From Candidatus Babeliales bacterium (GTDB taxonomy: Bacteria; Babelota; Babeliae; Babelales; RVW-14): a stretch of DNA of 58,598 nucleotides. Positions 26,013 through 34,769 of this stretch are shown here, one piece after another. Numbering within the stretch: position 1 is the first letter of the stretch; each line of letters starts with the position of its first letter. A program made the position numbers and the translations under genes. The stretch is from the NCBI GenBank assembly GCA_019746485.1, contig JAIERW010000028.1, positions 1 to 58,598 on the forward strand, read 5' to 3'. Under the pieces are notes generated by a model that was given only the letters and a program-made list of their open reading frames with translations, made no database searches and had not been told where the DNA came from.

Positions 26013-26612
26013 TCAATTATTTTTACTGGATGCTTTATTGTGCTTGCCGTGTTTAGAACTCTTTCCGTACGTTTTACGCGTGCTTCTTTTTTTTATTTTT
26101 TTTGAGCGTGATGTGCGTTGTTCCGGCTCGCTTGGTTCGATCCGTGCTGATGCTACTTCTTGTTGCCATTCTGTCAAAAAAGTTATGATTTTTTTATTGC
26201 AGGTTAAACGAGCAATTTCAAGGAGCGTTACGGGGCCGTCTTCAGTAACAAGTAATGGTTGTGGGTTGGTAGCATATTCTTTTAAAAGCGTTGCTACCGC
26301 CGTATCTTTGTGATTGAGGATTCCGGTTACCGGTGTCCAGCAAAGATCATTTTTTGCTTCAACGTTTGCTCCTGCGGCAAGGAGGAGTTTTACGATCTCT
26401 TCGTGTTCTTTTTCAACCGCTTTGTGTAGCGGTGTGTTTCCTGTCCAGTCTCGCGCATCAATACCTTCTCCTGGTAAGAGCGCCTTTACTCGCTCAGTAT
26501 TGCCGGCCTGAATTGCATCAAAAATATTTCCTGATGCCGCGCTAAAGCAGGAAGTTGTAGAAATAAAAATAACCGCACTTGCGGTTGCAAGTGATTTTGC
26601 CAGTAATTTCAT
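26013..26612 (-). CDS. Exported ankyrin-repeat protein with basic tail (cluster member 1)
   Basis: ATG 26612 has AGGAG upstream and gives the shared leader ending SCFSAAS; the frame open to 26795 overlaps the tag gene and is not used. The 199-residue protein has two good ankyrin units (NTPLHKAVEKEHE, WTPVTGILNHKD). The last 40 residues are strongly basic (RSKKIKKRSTRK and further Lys/His/Ser), which could bind nucleic acid or act as a nuclear-type localisation signal if delivered to a host. That is speculative. Confidence 0.83.
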   Translation of the reverse strand: MKLLAKSLATASAVIFISTTSCFSAASGNIFDAIQAGNTERVKALLPGEGIDARDWTGNTPLHKAVEKEHEEIVKLLLAAGANVEAKNDLCWTPVTGILNHKDTAVATLLKEYATNPQPLLVTEDGPVTLLEIARLTCNKKIITFLTEWQQEVASARIEPSEPEQRTSRSKKIKKRSTRKTYGKSSKHGKHNKASSKNN

Positions 26613-26706
26613 GAATGTAACTCCTAAAAATTGCGATGAGGGGTACAATTCTTTTTCATGAATGTTAGAACAAGTTTTGCTGAAGCGAAAGAGAAATGTT
26701 TGTTTT

Positions 26707-27285
26707 TTATTTTTTATATCGCCAGCAACTAAGCACATGATCATCAACCATACCAACCGCTTGCATAAAAGCGTACATAATTGTTGAGCCCACAAACGTC
26801 ATGCCACGTTTTTTAAGATCGCGAGCGAGCGCATCACTTTCTGGCGAAGTAGCAGGAATGTCTTTCAAACTGGCGCGTGTGTGCTTGAGCGGCTGGTTGT
26901 TAACAAAACGCCAAACATAATTATCAAAGCTGCCAAACTCTTGTTGAATGGCAAGAAAAGCACGAGCGTTTTGCCGTGTACCAAAAATTTTTAAGCGATT
27001 GCGAATGATACCGGCATTCTGGCATTGCTCTGTCAACTCAGCATCGCTCATGGCCGCAACTTTTGCCGGATCAAAGTTATAAAAAGCTGCACGGTAGGCT
27101 TCTCGTTTTTTCAAAACGGTTTCCCAACTTAAGCCTGCTTGTGCGCCTTCTAAAATGAGCATTTCAAAAAGGTGCTGGTCGTTGTGTGCCGGCACGCCCC
27201 ACTCATGATCGTGATACGCAGCATAAAACTCTTTTCCTTGCCCGGCGCCAAAACAGCGTTGTTTTGAATCAGCTTTTTGCATCAT
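26707..27285 (-). CDS. tag: DNA-3-methyladenine glycosylase I
   Basis: About 192 residues. Family hallmarks are RCFGAGQGKEFYAAYHDHEWGVP near the N-terminus (split RC and HDHEWG), FEMLILEGAQAGLSW, and the zinc-binding C-terminal His and Cys in MVDDHVLSCW. It excises 3-methyladenine from DNA. ATG 27285 has AAGG at good spacing; ATG 27303 is an alternative and would extend the overlap with ogt. Overlap with ogt indicates a joint alkylation-repair operon. Confidence 0.9.
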   Translation of the reverse strand: MMQKADSKQRCFGAGQGKEFYAAYHDHEWGVPAHNDQHLFEMLILEGAQAGLSWETVLKKREAYRAAFYNFDPAKVAAMSDAELTEQCQNAGIIRNRLKIFGTRQNARAFLAIQQEFGSFDNYVWRFVNNQPLKHTRASLKDIPATSPESDALARDLKKRGMTFVGSTIMYAFMQAVGMVDDHVLSCWRYKK

Positions 27286-27790
27286 GGCGTATGCCTTTTT
27301 CATGTTCTAACAACCACGCTTTGCGCTCAACGCCGCTGTTGTAGCCACACAAATCGTTATTCTTTTTGATAACGCGATGGCATGGTGCTACAACGGCAAA
27401 GTGGTTGGCAGCGTTGGCCAATGCTACCGCGCGAAAAGCTGTTGGCTTGCCAATTGCATGCGCAAGGTCTGCATACGCGCAGGTGGCGCCAAACTTAATT
27501 TTTTGTAGCTCTTGCCACACACTTTTTTGAAACGGCGAGCCGGCAAAGACCAGTGGTGTGGTAAATTCTTTGAGCGTGCCGGCAAAGTAAGCATTCAGCT
27601 CGCGCTCAACGTTTTCAAGTGCTGGCGTGCTGCCCGGCGCCAAGGTTGCTTTTGCTTGTTTGGTTACACGCGCAACTTTGCGCTCAAGGTCTTTTGAACC
27701 CACAAAATCCAGCAAATGCAGCGCTTGTTCATCGGCAATTGCCAGCATGGGGCCAAGCGGGGTTTGGATAAAGGCTTTTTTCAAAATCAT
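27269..27790 (-). CDS. ogt: Methylated-DNA-protein-cysteine methyltransferase
   Basis: About 173 residues from ATG 27790; the longer reading would start with TTG. The active site PCHRV (Cys about 137) and the preceding helix GKPTAFRAVALANAAN define the Ogt/MGMT family, which removes alkyl groups from O6-alkylguanine by a suicide reaction. Its 3' end overlaps the tag gene, so direct reversal and base excision of alkylation damage are expressed together. Confidence 0.92.
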   Translation of the reverse strand: MILKKAFIQTPLGPMLAIADEQALHLLDFVGSKDLERKVARVTKQAKATLAPGSTPALENVERELNAYFAGTLKEFTTPLVFAGSPFQKSVWQELQKIKFGATCAYADLAHAIGKPTAFRAVALANAANHFAVVAPCHRVIKKNNDLCGYNSGVERKAWLLEHEKGIRHDAKS

Positions 27791-27807
27791 AAATTTTCTC
27801 AAAAAAA

Positions 27808-29145
27808 TTACTGCTTCAAAAGAACAACAATATAAACGCTTGCGTACAAAACAACTGAAGCGAGCGACGCTTTAACCATGTTAAACGAAACAAGCGGTGT
27901 GCGCTGATGCCTAATCCACGTGCGGTACGCGTGCTGGGCTACCAGTGCCAGTGTGCTCATGCGCAAGCAAATGATACTTGCTAAAAAGAAGGTTGGCGAA
28001 CTTGTGTGCATAAAGTGCACAAGTGCGTATAAAATGCCCAACTCGCTTATTTTAAGAAAAAAAAGTTTATGCGTGGCATGATTAATAATAAAAAGGTTTT
28101 CGTACAAAATAAAAAAACCTTCAGAAATGCTCAGTAACAAAAAGAGTAGGCTGAGCAGGCAGGTGTTTATGTGCGTGCTTATGCCGCTCATAAAATAAAA
28201 ATTACCCACAAAGAGCATGAGTGCTGGCACTAAAACGCCCAGCAACGTTTGGTTTAACTGTGAAAATGAAGAAGCTTTTTGCGGTGCTGAATCCTGCTGC
28301 GTTTTAACCAGCAACCCGCCGCCAGCGTAGCCAACAGTGATTTTGATGACTGACAGCAACGAATGTGCAAACTTGCCGGCAAAGTGAAAAATTCTAGCGC
28401 ACTCAAGGCCGTAACTCACCGCAAAAAGTGGGGTCAAAAAGCTGGTCGAAAAAATATTTCTGCTCAAGCGCAGCAGGTAGTTAAAAAATTTGGTAGAGAC
28501 AAATGACCAGTCAAATGCCCTTGGTACTGAGCCGTCCTCTTCCGGCAGCGGTGCGTAGAGCGTGCGCATGAGCACTATAAAGCAGGCCAGCATAACAATG
28601 CTTTCAAGCAGATGCGAGTACAAAATAGTCATGACAGTAATCTGGCGGGCAAGTGCAAAATACACAAACCACACCGTTCCAGCCCTCATTAAAAAAAGAC
28701 CCAGCTCGGTACAAACAACTTCTTTGGTTTTTTGTGCGGTGTACAAAAAGCGCCGCAAAAAGCCCTGCATTGTTTCTAAAACAACGAGTGTCATGATCAT
28801 AAGTTGATGCTGCGGCGTAGCGCTGCTTTTAAATAAACTGCCGGCAAAAAAAGCAACAATAAAGCCCGTTGCAAGAGCCAATGGCAAGTGCGGGGCCAGT
28901 GTTACGTTAAAAAGCATGGTGCGGAAATTTTTTTTGCTCGATAAAAAATGATTGAACAGCGCGGGGATAGAATTGCTCGCGCCAAAATCTGCTACGTGGT
29001 TGCCCACATGAATGATAGAAAGAATGCTGACCAGGTAGCCGTACGTTTTTGGTTCAAGCAAGGCAAAGAGTGCCAGCCGGTGCGCGAGTGCCATTAACTC
29101 AAAAAGTGTGCTGCCCCACAGGGCATAGGTAAGATGCGGTGTCAT
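27808..29145 (-). CDS. Flippase-like polytopic membrane protein
   Basis: A 445-residue protein with about 12 hydrophobic segments and short loops, and no soluble domain. Overall shape and the N-terminal LAHRLALFALLEPKTYGYLVSILS segment recall lipid-linked oligosaccharide flippases (MVF/MATE-like), but no diagnostic motif is seen. It lies 17 bases upstream of ogt and 7 bases downstream of the peptidase-like gene. The membrane character is certain; the function is a guess. Confidence 0.6.
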   Translation of the reverse strand: MTPHLTYALWGSTLFELMALAHRLALFALLEPKTYGYLVSILSIIHVGNHVADFGASNSIPALFNHFLSSKKNFRTMLFNVTLAPHLPLALATGFIVAFFAGSLFKSSATPQHQLMIMTLVVLETMQGFLRRFLYTAQKTKEVVCTELGLFLMRAGTVWFVYFALARQITVMTILYSHLLESIVMLACFIVLMRTLYAPLPEEDGSVPRAFDWSFVSTKFFNYLLRLSRNIFSTSFLTPLFAVSYGLECARIFHFAGKFAHSLLSVIKITVGYAGGGLLVKTQQDSAPQKASSFSQLNQTLLGVLVPALMLFVGNFYFMSGISTHINTCLLSLLFLLLSISEGFFILYENLFIINHATHKLFFLKISELGILYALVHFMHTSSPTFFLASIICLRMSTLALVAQHAYRTWIRHQRTPLVSFNMVKASLASVVLYASVYIVVLLKQ

Positions 29146-29152
29146 GTGTTTG

Positions 29153-29899
29153 TTATTTCTTAGTTAAATATTCGATCCACAATAACTTAAATTCTTGTTT
29201 GGTCATGTTAACTATGTTTTCAAAATTTTTATAGTCGTCCAAAAGCATCAGAGCGCTCTCCCAGCCCCATTGCGTAACTAAAAAATCAACAAGCGAAAAA
29301 GAAACATGAAAGCCATTAAGTTTTGCAAAACCTGCGGTGCCAACTGTTTCAAGTTGTTCTAGATCTGGCAGCTTTTCTGTGTCTTGGTCAAGCTCTTGCT
29401 TGCATTGTTGCGCAGTAAACCATCCAGCTTTATAAAGCGCGATTCCCTGCATCAGCCAGCGAGGCAGTTCTGTTGCTGTGCTAAACTTGCTGTACAAAAA
29501 CAATGTTGTTAAGCCCATTTTATACGATTGCATCAAGCGCTCGCGTGGATGATATGGTGAATTTGGTGTGTTGGGGCAAATGCGTGTGTCGGTACCTTCT
29601 TTGGTGCGCGCAATAACCCAGTTTGGCGCAACGAGCCAGCCAAGAGCTGCGTGCAGGCTTGGAAGATTGGGGTAGATATTGATAATAAATGGCGCGCTTG
29701 GTGTGTGCTTAAAATCTTGTGAAAGCTGCGTAAAGAAAGCTTCATTTTGTGTAAGTATTTCTTCGGCAGTTGCCTGATCGGCCGGTATGCAAAAGATTTC
29801 AAAGTTACTTGTTTTTTTGTAGAACAGCAGCTCTCCAGCACTTGCCAGAGCTGTGTTGCCCAGCATGATGGCAATGAGAAAAATGTTCAAAAACTTCAT
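29153..29899 (-). CDS. Exported peptidase MA-like protein lacking catalytic residues
   Basis: A 248-residue protein with a signal peptide (about 1-21). The segment LMQSYKMGLTTLF (122-134), followed 20 residues later by LPRWLMQGIALYKAG (145-159), has the spacing and framework of the HExxH ... LPxWLxEGxA pattern of MA-clan peptidases. However, His, Glu and His are Gln/Ser/Met, and the third ligand Glu is Gln151. If the relation is right, it is a non-catalytic relative. It begins the minus-strand run with the flippase-like, ogt and tag genes. Confidence 0.6.
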   Translation of the reverse strand: MKFLNIFLIAIMLGNTALASAGELLFYKKTSNFEIFCIPADQATAEEILTQNEAFFTQLSQDFKHTPSAPFIINIYPNLPSLHAALGWLVAPNWVIARTKEGTDTRICPNTPNSPYHPRERLMQSYKMGLTTLFLYSKFSTATELPRWLMQGIALYKAGWFTAQQCKQELDQDTEKLPDLEQLETVGTAGFAKLNGFHVSFSLVDFLVTQWGWESALMLLDDYKNFENIVNMTKQEFKLLWIEYLTKK

Positions 29900-30102
29900 G
29901 GGCTCCTTACATAATTTTTCTGGTTTTTATCTTTAATCCTATTATTTGTTCAAGCGTAGCAAAAATTGGAAAAAGCCGATTCTTTTTTCAAAAGAGCTAT
30001 ATTCGCTCTTAAATTTGCAGGATTTATTGCCATGAGATATGCTAAAACGCATTATCATTGAGTACTTTTAAGCGTGCAAAGTGCGCTAAAAAATGGTGGT
30101 AG

Positions 30103-30151
30103 TTACACGGGAAAATTTCGTGGGGCAAATGGGGCATTTTTTAAATGCCGC
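30103..30151 (+). repeat. Two-hairpin element, copy A (upstream of the pentapeptide gene)
   Basis: The sequence from TTACACGGGAAAATTTCGTG onward folds into hairpin I (CACGGGA/TTTCGTG, with two G-T pairs) and hairpin II (GGCATTT/AAATGCC, loop TTT). A second copy at 30909-30960 has the same order with paired-base changes. It ends about 50 bases before the pentapeptide start at 30203, in a 303-base gap with no other gene. Confidence 0.6.
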
Positions 30152-30202
30152 GATTTTATATCATTATTAATAAAAATGTTAAAAATATACAAGGAATTCA
30201 TT

Positions 30203-30751
30203 ATGAAAAAGACAGTATTAGTAATTAGTTTACTTACTTTATCAGGAGCCTTAACAGCCTCTGCGCCACACTATAATTTTTCAGGCGGGGATGCCGTTAG
30301 TTATCTGGTTAGAAATGGTCACGCCAGAGATTGCGATTTGAGTAACCAAGATTTACGAGAGACAATGGATATTGTCAACGGTAAGTATCGTCGTCGCAAT
30401 ATGTTTACTGACTTCGCTGATGCAGATTTAACTGGTGCAGATTTATCTGGCGCAGATTTGAGCTATGCAACCATGAGAGATACAAACTTAACTGGTGCAA
30501 AGTTAATTGGTACAAACTTAACTAATGCAACGTTAACTAATGCAAACTTAACGGGCGCAGATTTATCTGGTGCAGATTTGAGCTATGCAACTATGAAAGA
30601 TGCAAAGTTAATTAAAGCAAACTTAACTGGTGCAGATTTATCTGGTGCAACCATGTACCAAGTAGATATGACGGGTGCAAACATAACAGGTGCAAAAATA
30701 AAAGATGCACGTTATTTAGATACAGCAATTGGATATGCACCAACAAAGTAA
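30203..30751 (+). CDS. Exported pentapeptide-repeat protein
   Basis: ATG 30203 follows AAGGAA (30191-30196) and yields a signal peptide of about 19 residues; the frame upstream to 30074 is untranslated repeat DNA. The 182-residue protein has about 20 pentapeptide units of the A(D/N)LxG type between residues about 72 and 170, forming a quadrilateral beta-helix. Near-identical DNA blocks coding [13 protein letters not shown] are repeated, showing internal duplication. Some pentapeptide proteins protect gyrase, but this one is exported, so that role is unlikely. A terminator follows at 30774. Confidence 0.88.
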   Translation: MKKTVLVISLLTLSGALTASAPHYNFSGGDAVSYLVRNGHARDCDLSNQDLRETMDIVNGKYRRRNMFTDFADADLTGADLSGADLSYATMRDTNLTGAKLIGTNLTNATLTNANLTGADLSGADLSYATMKDAKLIKANLTGADLSGATMYQVDMTGANITGAKIKDARYLDTAIGYAPTK

Positions 30752-30773
30752 CGAGCTAAATCAATAATTAAGC

Positions 30774-30812
30774 GGGTTAAGAAATCTTTGAAATTTCTTA
30801 ACCCTATTTTTT
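30774..30812 (+). terminator. Terminator of the pentapeptide gene
   Basis: A perfect 12-bp stem, GGGTTAAGAAAT (30774-30785) with ATTTCTTAACCC (30793-30804), is followed by a T-rich run. It lies 23 bases after the stop at 30751. Confidence 0.88.
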
Positions 30813-30908
30813 TACGCTATAATCCCCTAATATTTGCAAATTTCAATGTGAATTTGCCAGGCTTGCCCCAAAGAGGTATAGTAAAGAGTAATAACCATTA
30901 CTATGGTT

Positions 30909-30960
30909 TTACACGGGAAAATTCCGTGGAGCCAATGGGCATTGCTGGGCAATGTTGCGA
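30909..30960 (+). repeat. Two-hairpin element, copy B (upstream of the nucleotide transporter)
   Basis: TTACACGGGAAAATTCCGTG begins a copy of the 30103 element. Hairpin I gains a G-C pair in place of G-T. Hairpin II keeps CATT/AATG but has a different tip (CATTGC/GCAATG, loop TGG). It lies about 150 bases before the start at 31109 within the 357-base gap 30752-31108. The rest of that gap holds the terminator and GC-richer sequence without an ORF. Confidence 0.6.
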
Positions 30961-31108
30961 GTTTGGCTTTCTTCTCCTTAACATTTTGTGACGTTAAAAC
31001 ACGGGAGTTTCCCGCCGCGCTGCAATGGCGATAGGTGGCGCTCTGTTGTACAAAACTGTCGCAGGTGTTTTTATGAGATAACGTTGTTGTTGTCTCGAGG
31101 AGTTTCTT

Positions 31109-32416
31109 ATGTTTTCCAAACTATGCCGCGTCCTGTGGGGCGATATTTCTCGTGAAGAATTCAAGAAATTTGGACTTCTTTCTGGTGTTTTTTTCTTCAT
31201 GATTGGTGCGTACTGGATGGTGCGCTTAATTAAAAATGCATCATTTATGCATTTAGTTGGGCCTCAAAATCTGCCGTATGCCAAGATGGTCTCGTTAGTT
31301 TCTCTTCTTGTCTTGGTGCTTTTTTACAACAAGTTGGTCGATTGGTTTGAAAAAACCAATTTGATTTATTTGATTACTATTTTTTATGGCACCCTCTTCT
31401 TATCTTTTTCGTACCTGCTGACGCTTTCTTCAGTGGGCAGTTCAACATTGCCATTGTGGGCCAACGAAGCGCTCGGCTGGATTTTTTACGTTGCGACTGA
31501 AAGTTATGGTTCGCTGGTCATTGCGCTCTTTTGGTCTTTTGTGGCCAGTGCTATGGACCCAGCATCAGGTAAGCGCGGGTATCCTGTGATTGTTTCTGGT
31601 GCGCAGTGCGGTTCGTTGCTGGGTGCATTTTTAATGGCAACGCAATCGACAGCGCTTGGTGTGCCCTTGCTCACGTGTATTGCTGCTATTTCGGTACTTA
31701 TGATCCCGCTCATGATCAAGCTTTTTACCGTGCACCATGCCAAGGCATTTGTAGCTGCTGGCGACAAAGAAAAAAAGAAACCAACAGGCGTTATTGAAGG
31801 GCTTAAGCTTATTTGTACAAAACCATATTTGATGGGCATCTTGGTTGTTTCAACCGTGTACGAAACAGTTACGTGGCTCTTTGAATTTCACATGAATTCC
31901 TCGGCGCATGCAACATTTGGTAGTATAGAAAAAGTAACATCATTTTTAGGAATTTATGGCGTTGCTACTAATATGGTATCGTTGTTGTTTGCGTTGCTTG
32001 GCACCAGCTTTTTCATACGCCGTTTTGGCATTACATTTTGCTTGGTTGCCTATCCGGCAATGCTTGCATTATTCGTGTGCTACACCTGGTCGTTTCCTGG
32101 CATGTGGGCATTTTTAGCAGCAGTTGTAGCGGCCAAAGGGTTTAGCTACGCGCTCAACAATCCATGCAAAGAAATGATGTACATTCCAACCAGTAAGGAC
32201 ATTAAGTTTAAAGCAAAGAGCTGGATTGATGTGCAAGGCAGCCGTTCGGCAAAGGCGAGTGGCGCCACCATTGCTGCCATGTTCCCTGCAATTCCTGCGT
32301 TGCTGACGTACGGTTCTATGATTTCATTGGCAATTATTGCCGTTTGGATACCAATTGCGTTGTTTGTTGGTAGAACGAATAACACGTTGATTCAGAGCGG
32401 TCAGACGATCGAATAA
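31109..32416 (+). CDS. tlc: ATP/ADP-type nucleotide transporter (NTT family)
   Basis: A 435-residue polytopic protein with about 11-12 membrane helices. The C-terminal segment ALNNPCKEMMYIPTS, followed by KDIKFKAKSWID and SRSAKASG, is the hallmark of the rickettsial/chlamydial/plastid nucleotide transporter family. These proteins exchange host ATP for ADP or import nucleotides in energy parasites. It is somewhat shorter than the roughly 500-residue Rickettsia Tlc. GAGG precedes the start. It ends at a strong terminator. This is the clearest evidence of an intracellular lifestyle; ATP versus other nucleotide specificity cannot be read. Confidence 0.92.
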   Translation: MFSKLCRVLWGDISREEFKKFGLLSGVFFFMIGAYWMVRLIKNASFMHLVGPQNLPYAKMVSLVSLLVLVLFYNKLVDWFEKTNLIYLITIFYGTLFLSFSYLLTLSSVGSSTLPLWANEALGWIFYVATESYGSLVIALFWSFVASAMDPASGKRGYPVIVSGAQCGSLLGAFLMATQSTALGVPLLTCIAAISVLMIPLMIKLFTVHHAKAFVAAGDKEKKKPTGVIEGLKLICTKPYLMGILVVSTVYETVTWLFEFHMNSSAHATFGSIEKVTSFLGIYGVATNMVSLLFALLGTSFFIRRFGITFCLVAYPAMLALFVCYTWSFPGMWAFLAAVVAAKGFSYALNNPCKEMMYIPTSKDIKFKAKSWIDVQGSRSAKASGATIAAMFPAIPALLTYGSMISLAIIAVWIPIALFVGRTNNTLIQSGQTIE

Positions 32417-32419
32417 AAA

Positions 32420-32456
32420 AAAGAGGGGCAGGAAGTTACTTCCTGCCCCTCTTTGC
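32420..32456 (+). terminator. Terminator of the nucleotide transporter gene
   Basis: An almost perfect 15-17-bp stem, AAGAGGGGCAGGAAG paired with CTTCCTGCCCCTCTT around a TTA loop, lies just after the stop at 32416 with A-rich and T-rich flanks. Confidence 0.88.
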
Positions 32457-32586
32457 TAATTGCTACCTTGACTACCAATTTTGCACAAGCACTATATTTA
32501 GTGCGTCCCAATCGATATTTTTGTGTGTGCTGGACAAATCTTATAGTCGACTGCAAGATTTGTCCAGATTAATTCAATGCGACGTG

Positions 32587-33168
32587 CTAGTTGAAGTTTT
32601 CGTTTTGTTCTGATGTATAACTTTGCATGGTAAGAGGCACTGCGTGTTTAAACGCATGTAAAAATATTTCAGCGAGGTGATCTTTAACGCTGCCATCAAT
32701 GATTGCTTTAATGACGAAGCCATGTTCATCAACAATAAGTGTAGAGCGGATGCACGAATTGTAGGGAGTTAGGGCATCGTAGACTAATGATACCTTTTTG
32801 TCGGCATCGTGCAGTAATAAAAAAGGAATGGTGTATATTTGAGCTATCTTTTGCAAGTCTTCAAGCGGCGCACTGCTAATGACCATAAGAACTATGTTGC
32901 TTGCTTGCATGGGGGCATAAGCTTGAGTTACATAGCGAAAAAAATTCGAATTGTTGTTAAAGGGATGATCAAGAAAATGAAGAATAACCTGTTTGCCTTC
33001 ATAAGCAGCCAGCTGTTGCGTGACTCCATGAATGTCGTTCAAGGCAAAATTGTGAGCTTTTCTGCTGCTATAAATAGCTGGGCATCGTTGGTGTTGCTCA
33101 GGCGTTGGAAGTTGTGCAGCCAAGTTCAGGCTTGTTAGCATGAAGGTGAAAAATAAGAAGACAATCAT
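32587..33168 (-). CDS. Exported peroxiredoxin-like protein without the peroxidatic cysteine (second copy)
   Basis: A 193-residue protein with a signal peptide (about 1-18). The thioredoxin-fold core shows FALNDIHGV, VILHFLDHPFNNNS (61-74) and a late RSTLIVDEHGFVIKAI strand pair, as in the AhpC/TSA-BCP group. Aligned without gaps to BCP enzymes (VVLxFYPxxxTPGC), the catalytic Cys is Ser74. Peroxidase activity is therefore unlikely. The start overlaps the stop of the ATPase gene by 4 bases, making a tight three-gene operon. Confidence 0.72.
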   Translation of the reverse strand: MIVFLFFTFMLTSLNLAAQLPTPEQHQRCPAIYSSRKAHNFALNDIHGVTQQLAAYEGKQVILHFLDHPFNNNSNFFRYVTQAYAPMQASNIVLMVISSAPLEDLQKIAQIYTIPFLLLHDADKKVSLVYDALTPYNSCIRSTLIVDEHGFVIKAIIDGSVKDHLAEIFLHAFKHAVPLTMQSYTSEQNENFN

Positions 33169-34769
33169 GCGATTTTGTTCCTATCAAGTGCCTCAACTAG
33201 TGAGTCGCTAATATTTTTTTGTGATGCATCAAAAGTAATGCCAATCAAAATGATGTGGCGAGAATCATTGAGGTACCGTTCAAAATATTTTTTTCTTTTA
33301 ATTTGTTCAAGTGCGATAGATGCTTTTTGTTTGAGTTTAAATTCAATAATATAGAGAGCTTTTTTTGTTTCTATGACGGCATCAATACGACCAATATTTG
33401 TGTCAATTTCAACATCAATTTCCGCTCCAATGAGTTTGAGCAGCACAAAGAAAATTGTTTGATAATATTTTTCTTTATCAATGTGAATACTGTATGGAAT
33501 TAGCGCGTAAAATTTTTTGAGTTGATCTATGAATTCGGTGGTATTTTCTTGGTTTAATGCTTTGCGTAAAACTGATGTATACGTATTAATTTGATTGATT
33601 TGAAACTCGCCAATCAAGGCAAGAATATTATTTAAAAAGGCGTCTTTAACTTCTTGATTTGGGTAGGTAAGGGTAAAGTTTTTGGTTGAAGGGTTATAAT
33701 CTTTGATAGTCAAATAACCGGTTTGGTAGAATAATGTTGTCAGTGATAGCTTGTCAATTTCAAATGTTTCTAGTTCGCTCAAATCTGCTTTGATGCCATC
33801 CAATGTCTCAACTGGATAGTTATGCGTCTTGAGGAGATGTATCAGAAAGGTTGGCGTTCCTGATCTGAACCAGTAATTATCTAAGGCATCGCTGTGAAGT
33901 GCATTAATAACAGAAAAGGGATTAAAAATTCTTTGCGGTTCAGTACCGCTTTCAAGTTGTCGCAACGGCAGATCTTTCCAAAAACGGTAACCATTGTACA
34001 TGGTACGCATTTCATCGATAAGCTCAGAAGGTGAAATTTTCTTGTTTGCTGCGGTTATGTTGATATGTTCCATTAAAAAAGAGCGTAACTCCTGCTCATT
34101 ACATCCAACGAGCGTAGCAAAAAGTGGATCCATTGAGATATCAAGCATGTTATTGAGGCCTGAAAAGATACTCGTTTGTGAAAATCGACTTACTCCGGTA
34201 ATGAGCACAAATCTGAGATGCTCATTAAGCCCTTTGATAAAAACGTAGAAATTTTTAAGAATGGTGCGCATTTTTTCAGCAATAGCATTGTTGTGAAGAT
34301 GGTCAAGGATGGCTTTATCATATTCGTCGATAATGATTACAACGCCAGAATTACTTTTTTGAGCGAGTTTCTTAACAAGCACTTTCAGCATTTCGCCGGG
34401 GTTGGTAAAAGCGAGTGGCTCAAGATTATAACTTTGTGCTATTGCATCGAGATCTCGCATTATGCTCATCAGAAGCTCTTCTGGGCTTGAGCAGGCAATA
34501 GTGAGAAAGTCAAGATGTACAACGGGGTGATATGACCACTTATAATCTGATTTGGCGTCAATCCAGAGTCCTTTGAAAAGTTCTTTTTGTCCCAAAAATA
34601 GCGATTTGAGTGTTGAGCATAAAAGTGATTTGCCAAAGCGTCGCGGGCGTGCAAAAAAGTAGCACTCGCCCTGAATAAGCTGATAAATTGCTTCGGTTTT
34701 ATCGATGTAAACATAGTCACTCGATATGATCTTTGAGAAGACATGCGTGCTTACTGGTAATCTTTTCAT
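33165..34769 (-). CDS. AAA-ATPase-like / PD-(D/E)XK nuclease-like protein
   Basis: A 534-residue protein. The N-terminal half carries a P-loop of the type FARPRRFGKSL (about 38-48), Walker B VVIIIDEYD (about 142-150) and an ITGVSRFS sensor segment. The C-terminal third has the nuclease-like pattern GRIDAVIET followed by LYIIEFK. This is the AAA-ATPase-like plus PDDEXK_9 architecture (PF09820/PF08011), widespread but of unknown function. It overlaps both neighbours by 4 bases, and both neighbours are exported peroxiredoxin-like proteins. A related gene lies at 36435. No signal peptide. Confidence 0.85.
   Translation of the reverse strand: MKRLPVSTHVFSKIISSDYVYIDKTEAIYQLIQGECYFFARPRRFGKSLLCSTLKSLFLGQKELFKGLWIDAKSDYKWSYHPVVHLDFLTIACSSPEELLMSIMRDLDAIAQSYNLEPLAFTNPGEMLKVLVKKLAQKSNSGVVIIIDEYDKAILDHLHNNAIAEKMRTILKNFYVFIKGLNEHLRFVLITGVSRFSQTSIFSGLNNMLDISMDPLFATLVGCNEQELRSFLMEHINITAANKKISPSELIDEMRTMYNGYRFWKDLPLRQLESGTEPQRIFNPFSVINALHSDALDNYWFRSGTPTFLIHLLKTHNYPVETLDGIKADLSELETFEIDKLSLTTLFYQTGYLTIKDYNPSTKNFTLTYPNQEVKDAFLNNILALIGEFQINQINTYTSVLRKALNQENTTEFIDQLKKFYALIPYSIHIDKEKYYQTIFFVLLKLIGAEIDVEIDTNIGRIDAVIETKKALYIIEFKLKQKASIALEQIKRKKYFERYLNDSRHIILIGITFDASQKNISDSLVEALDRNKIA

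Noticed and set aside
30997-31040. Third copy of the two-hairpin element
   Set aside because: CACGGGAGTTTCCCG resembles the start of hairpin I, but the following bases do not align with copies A and B; similarity is too short.
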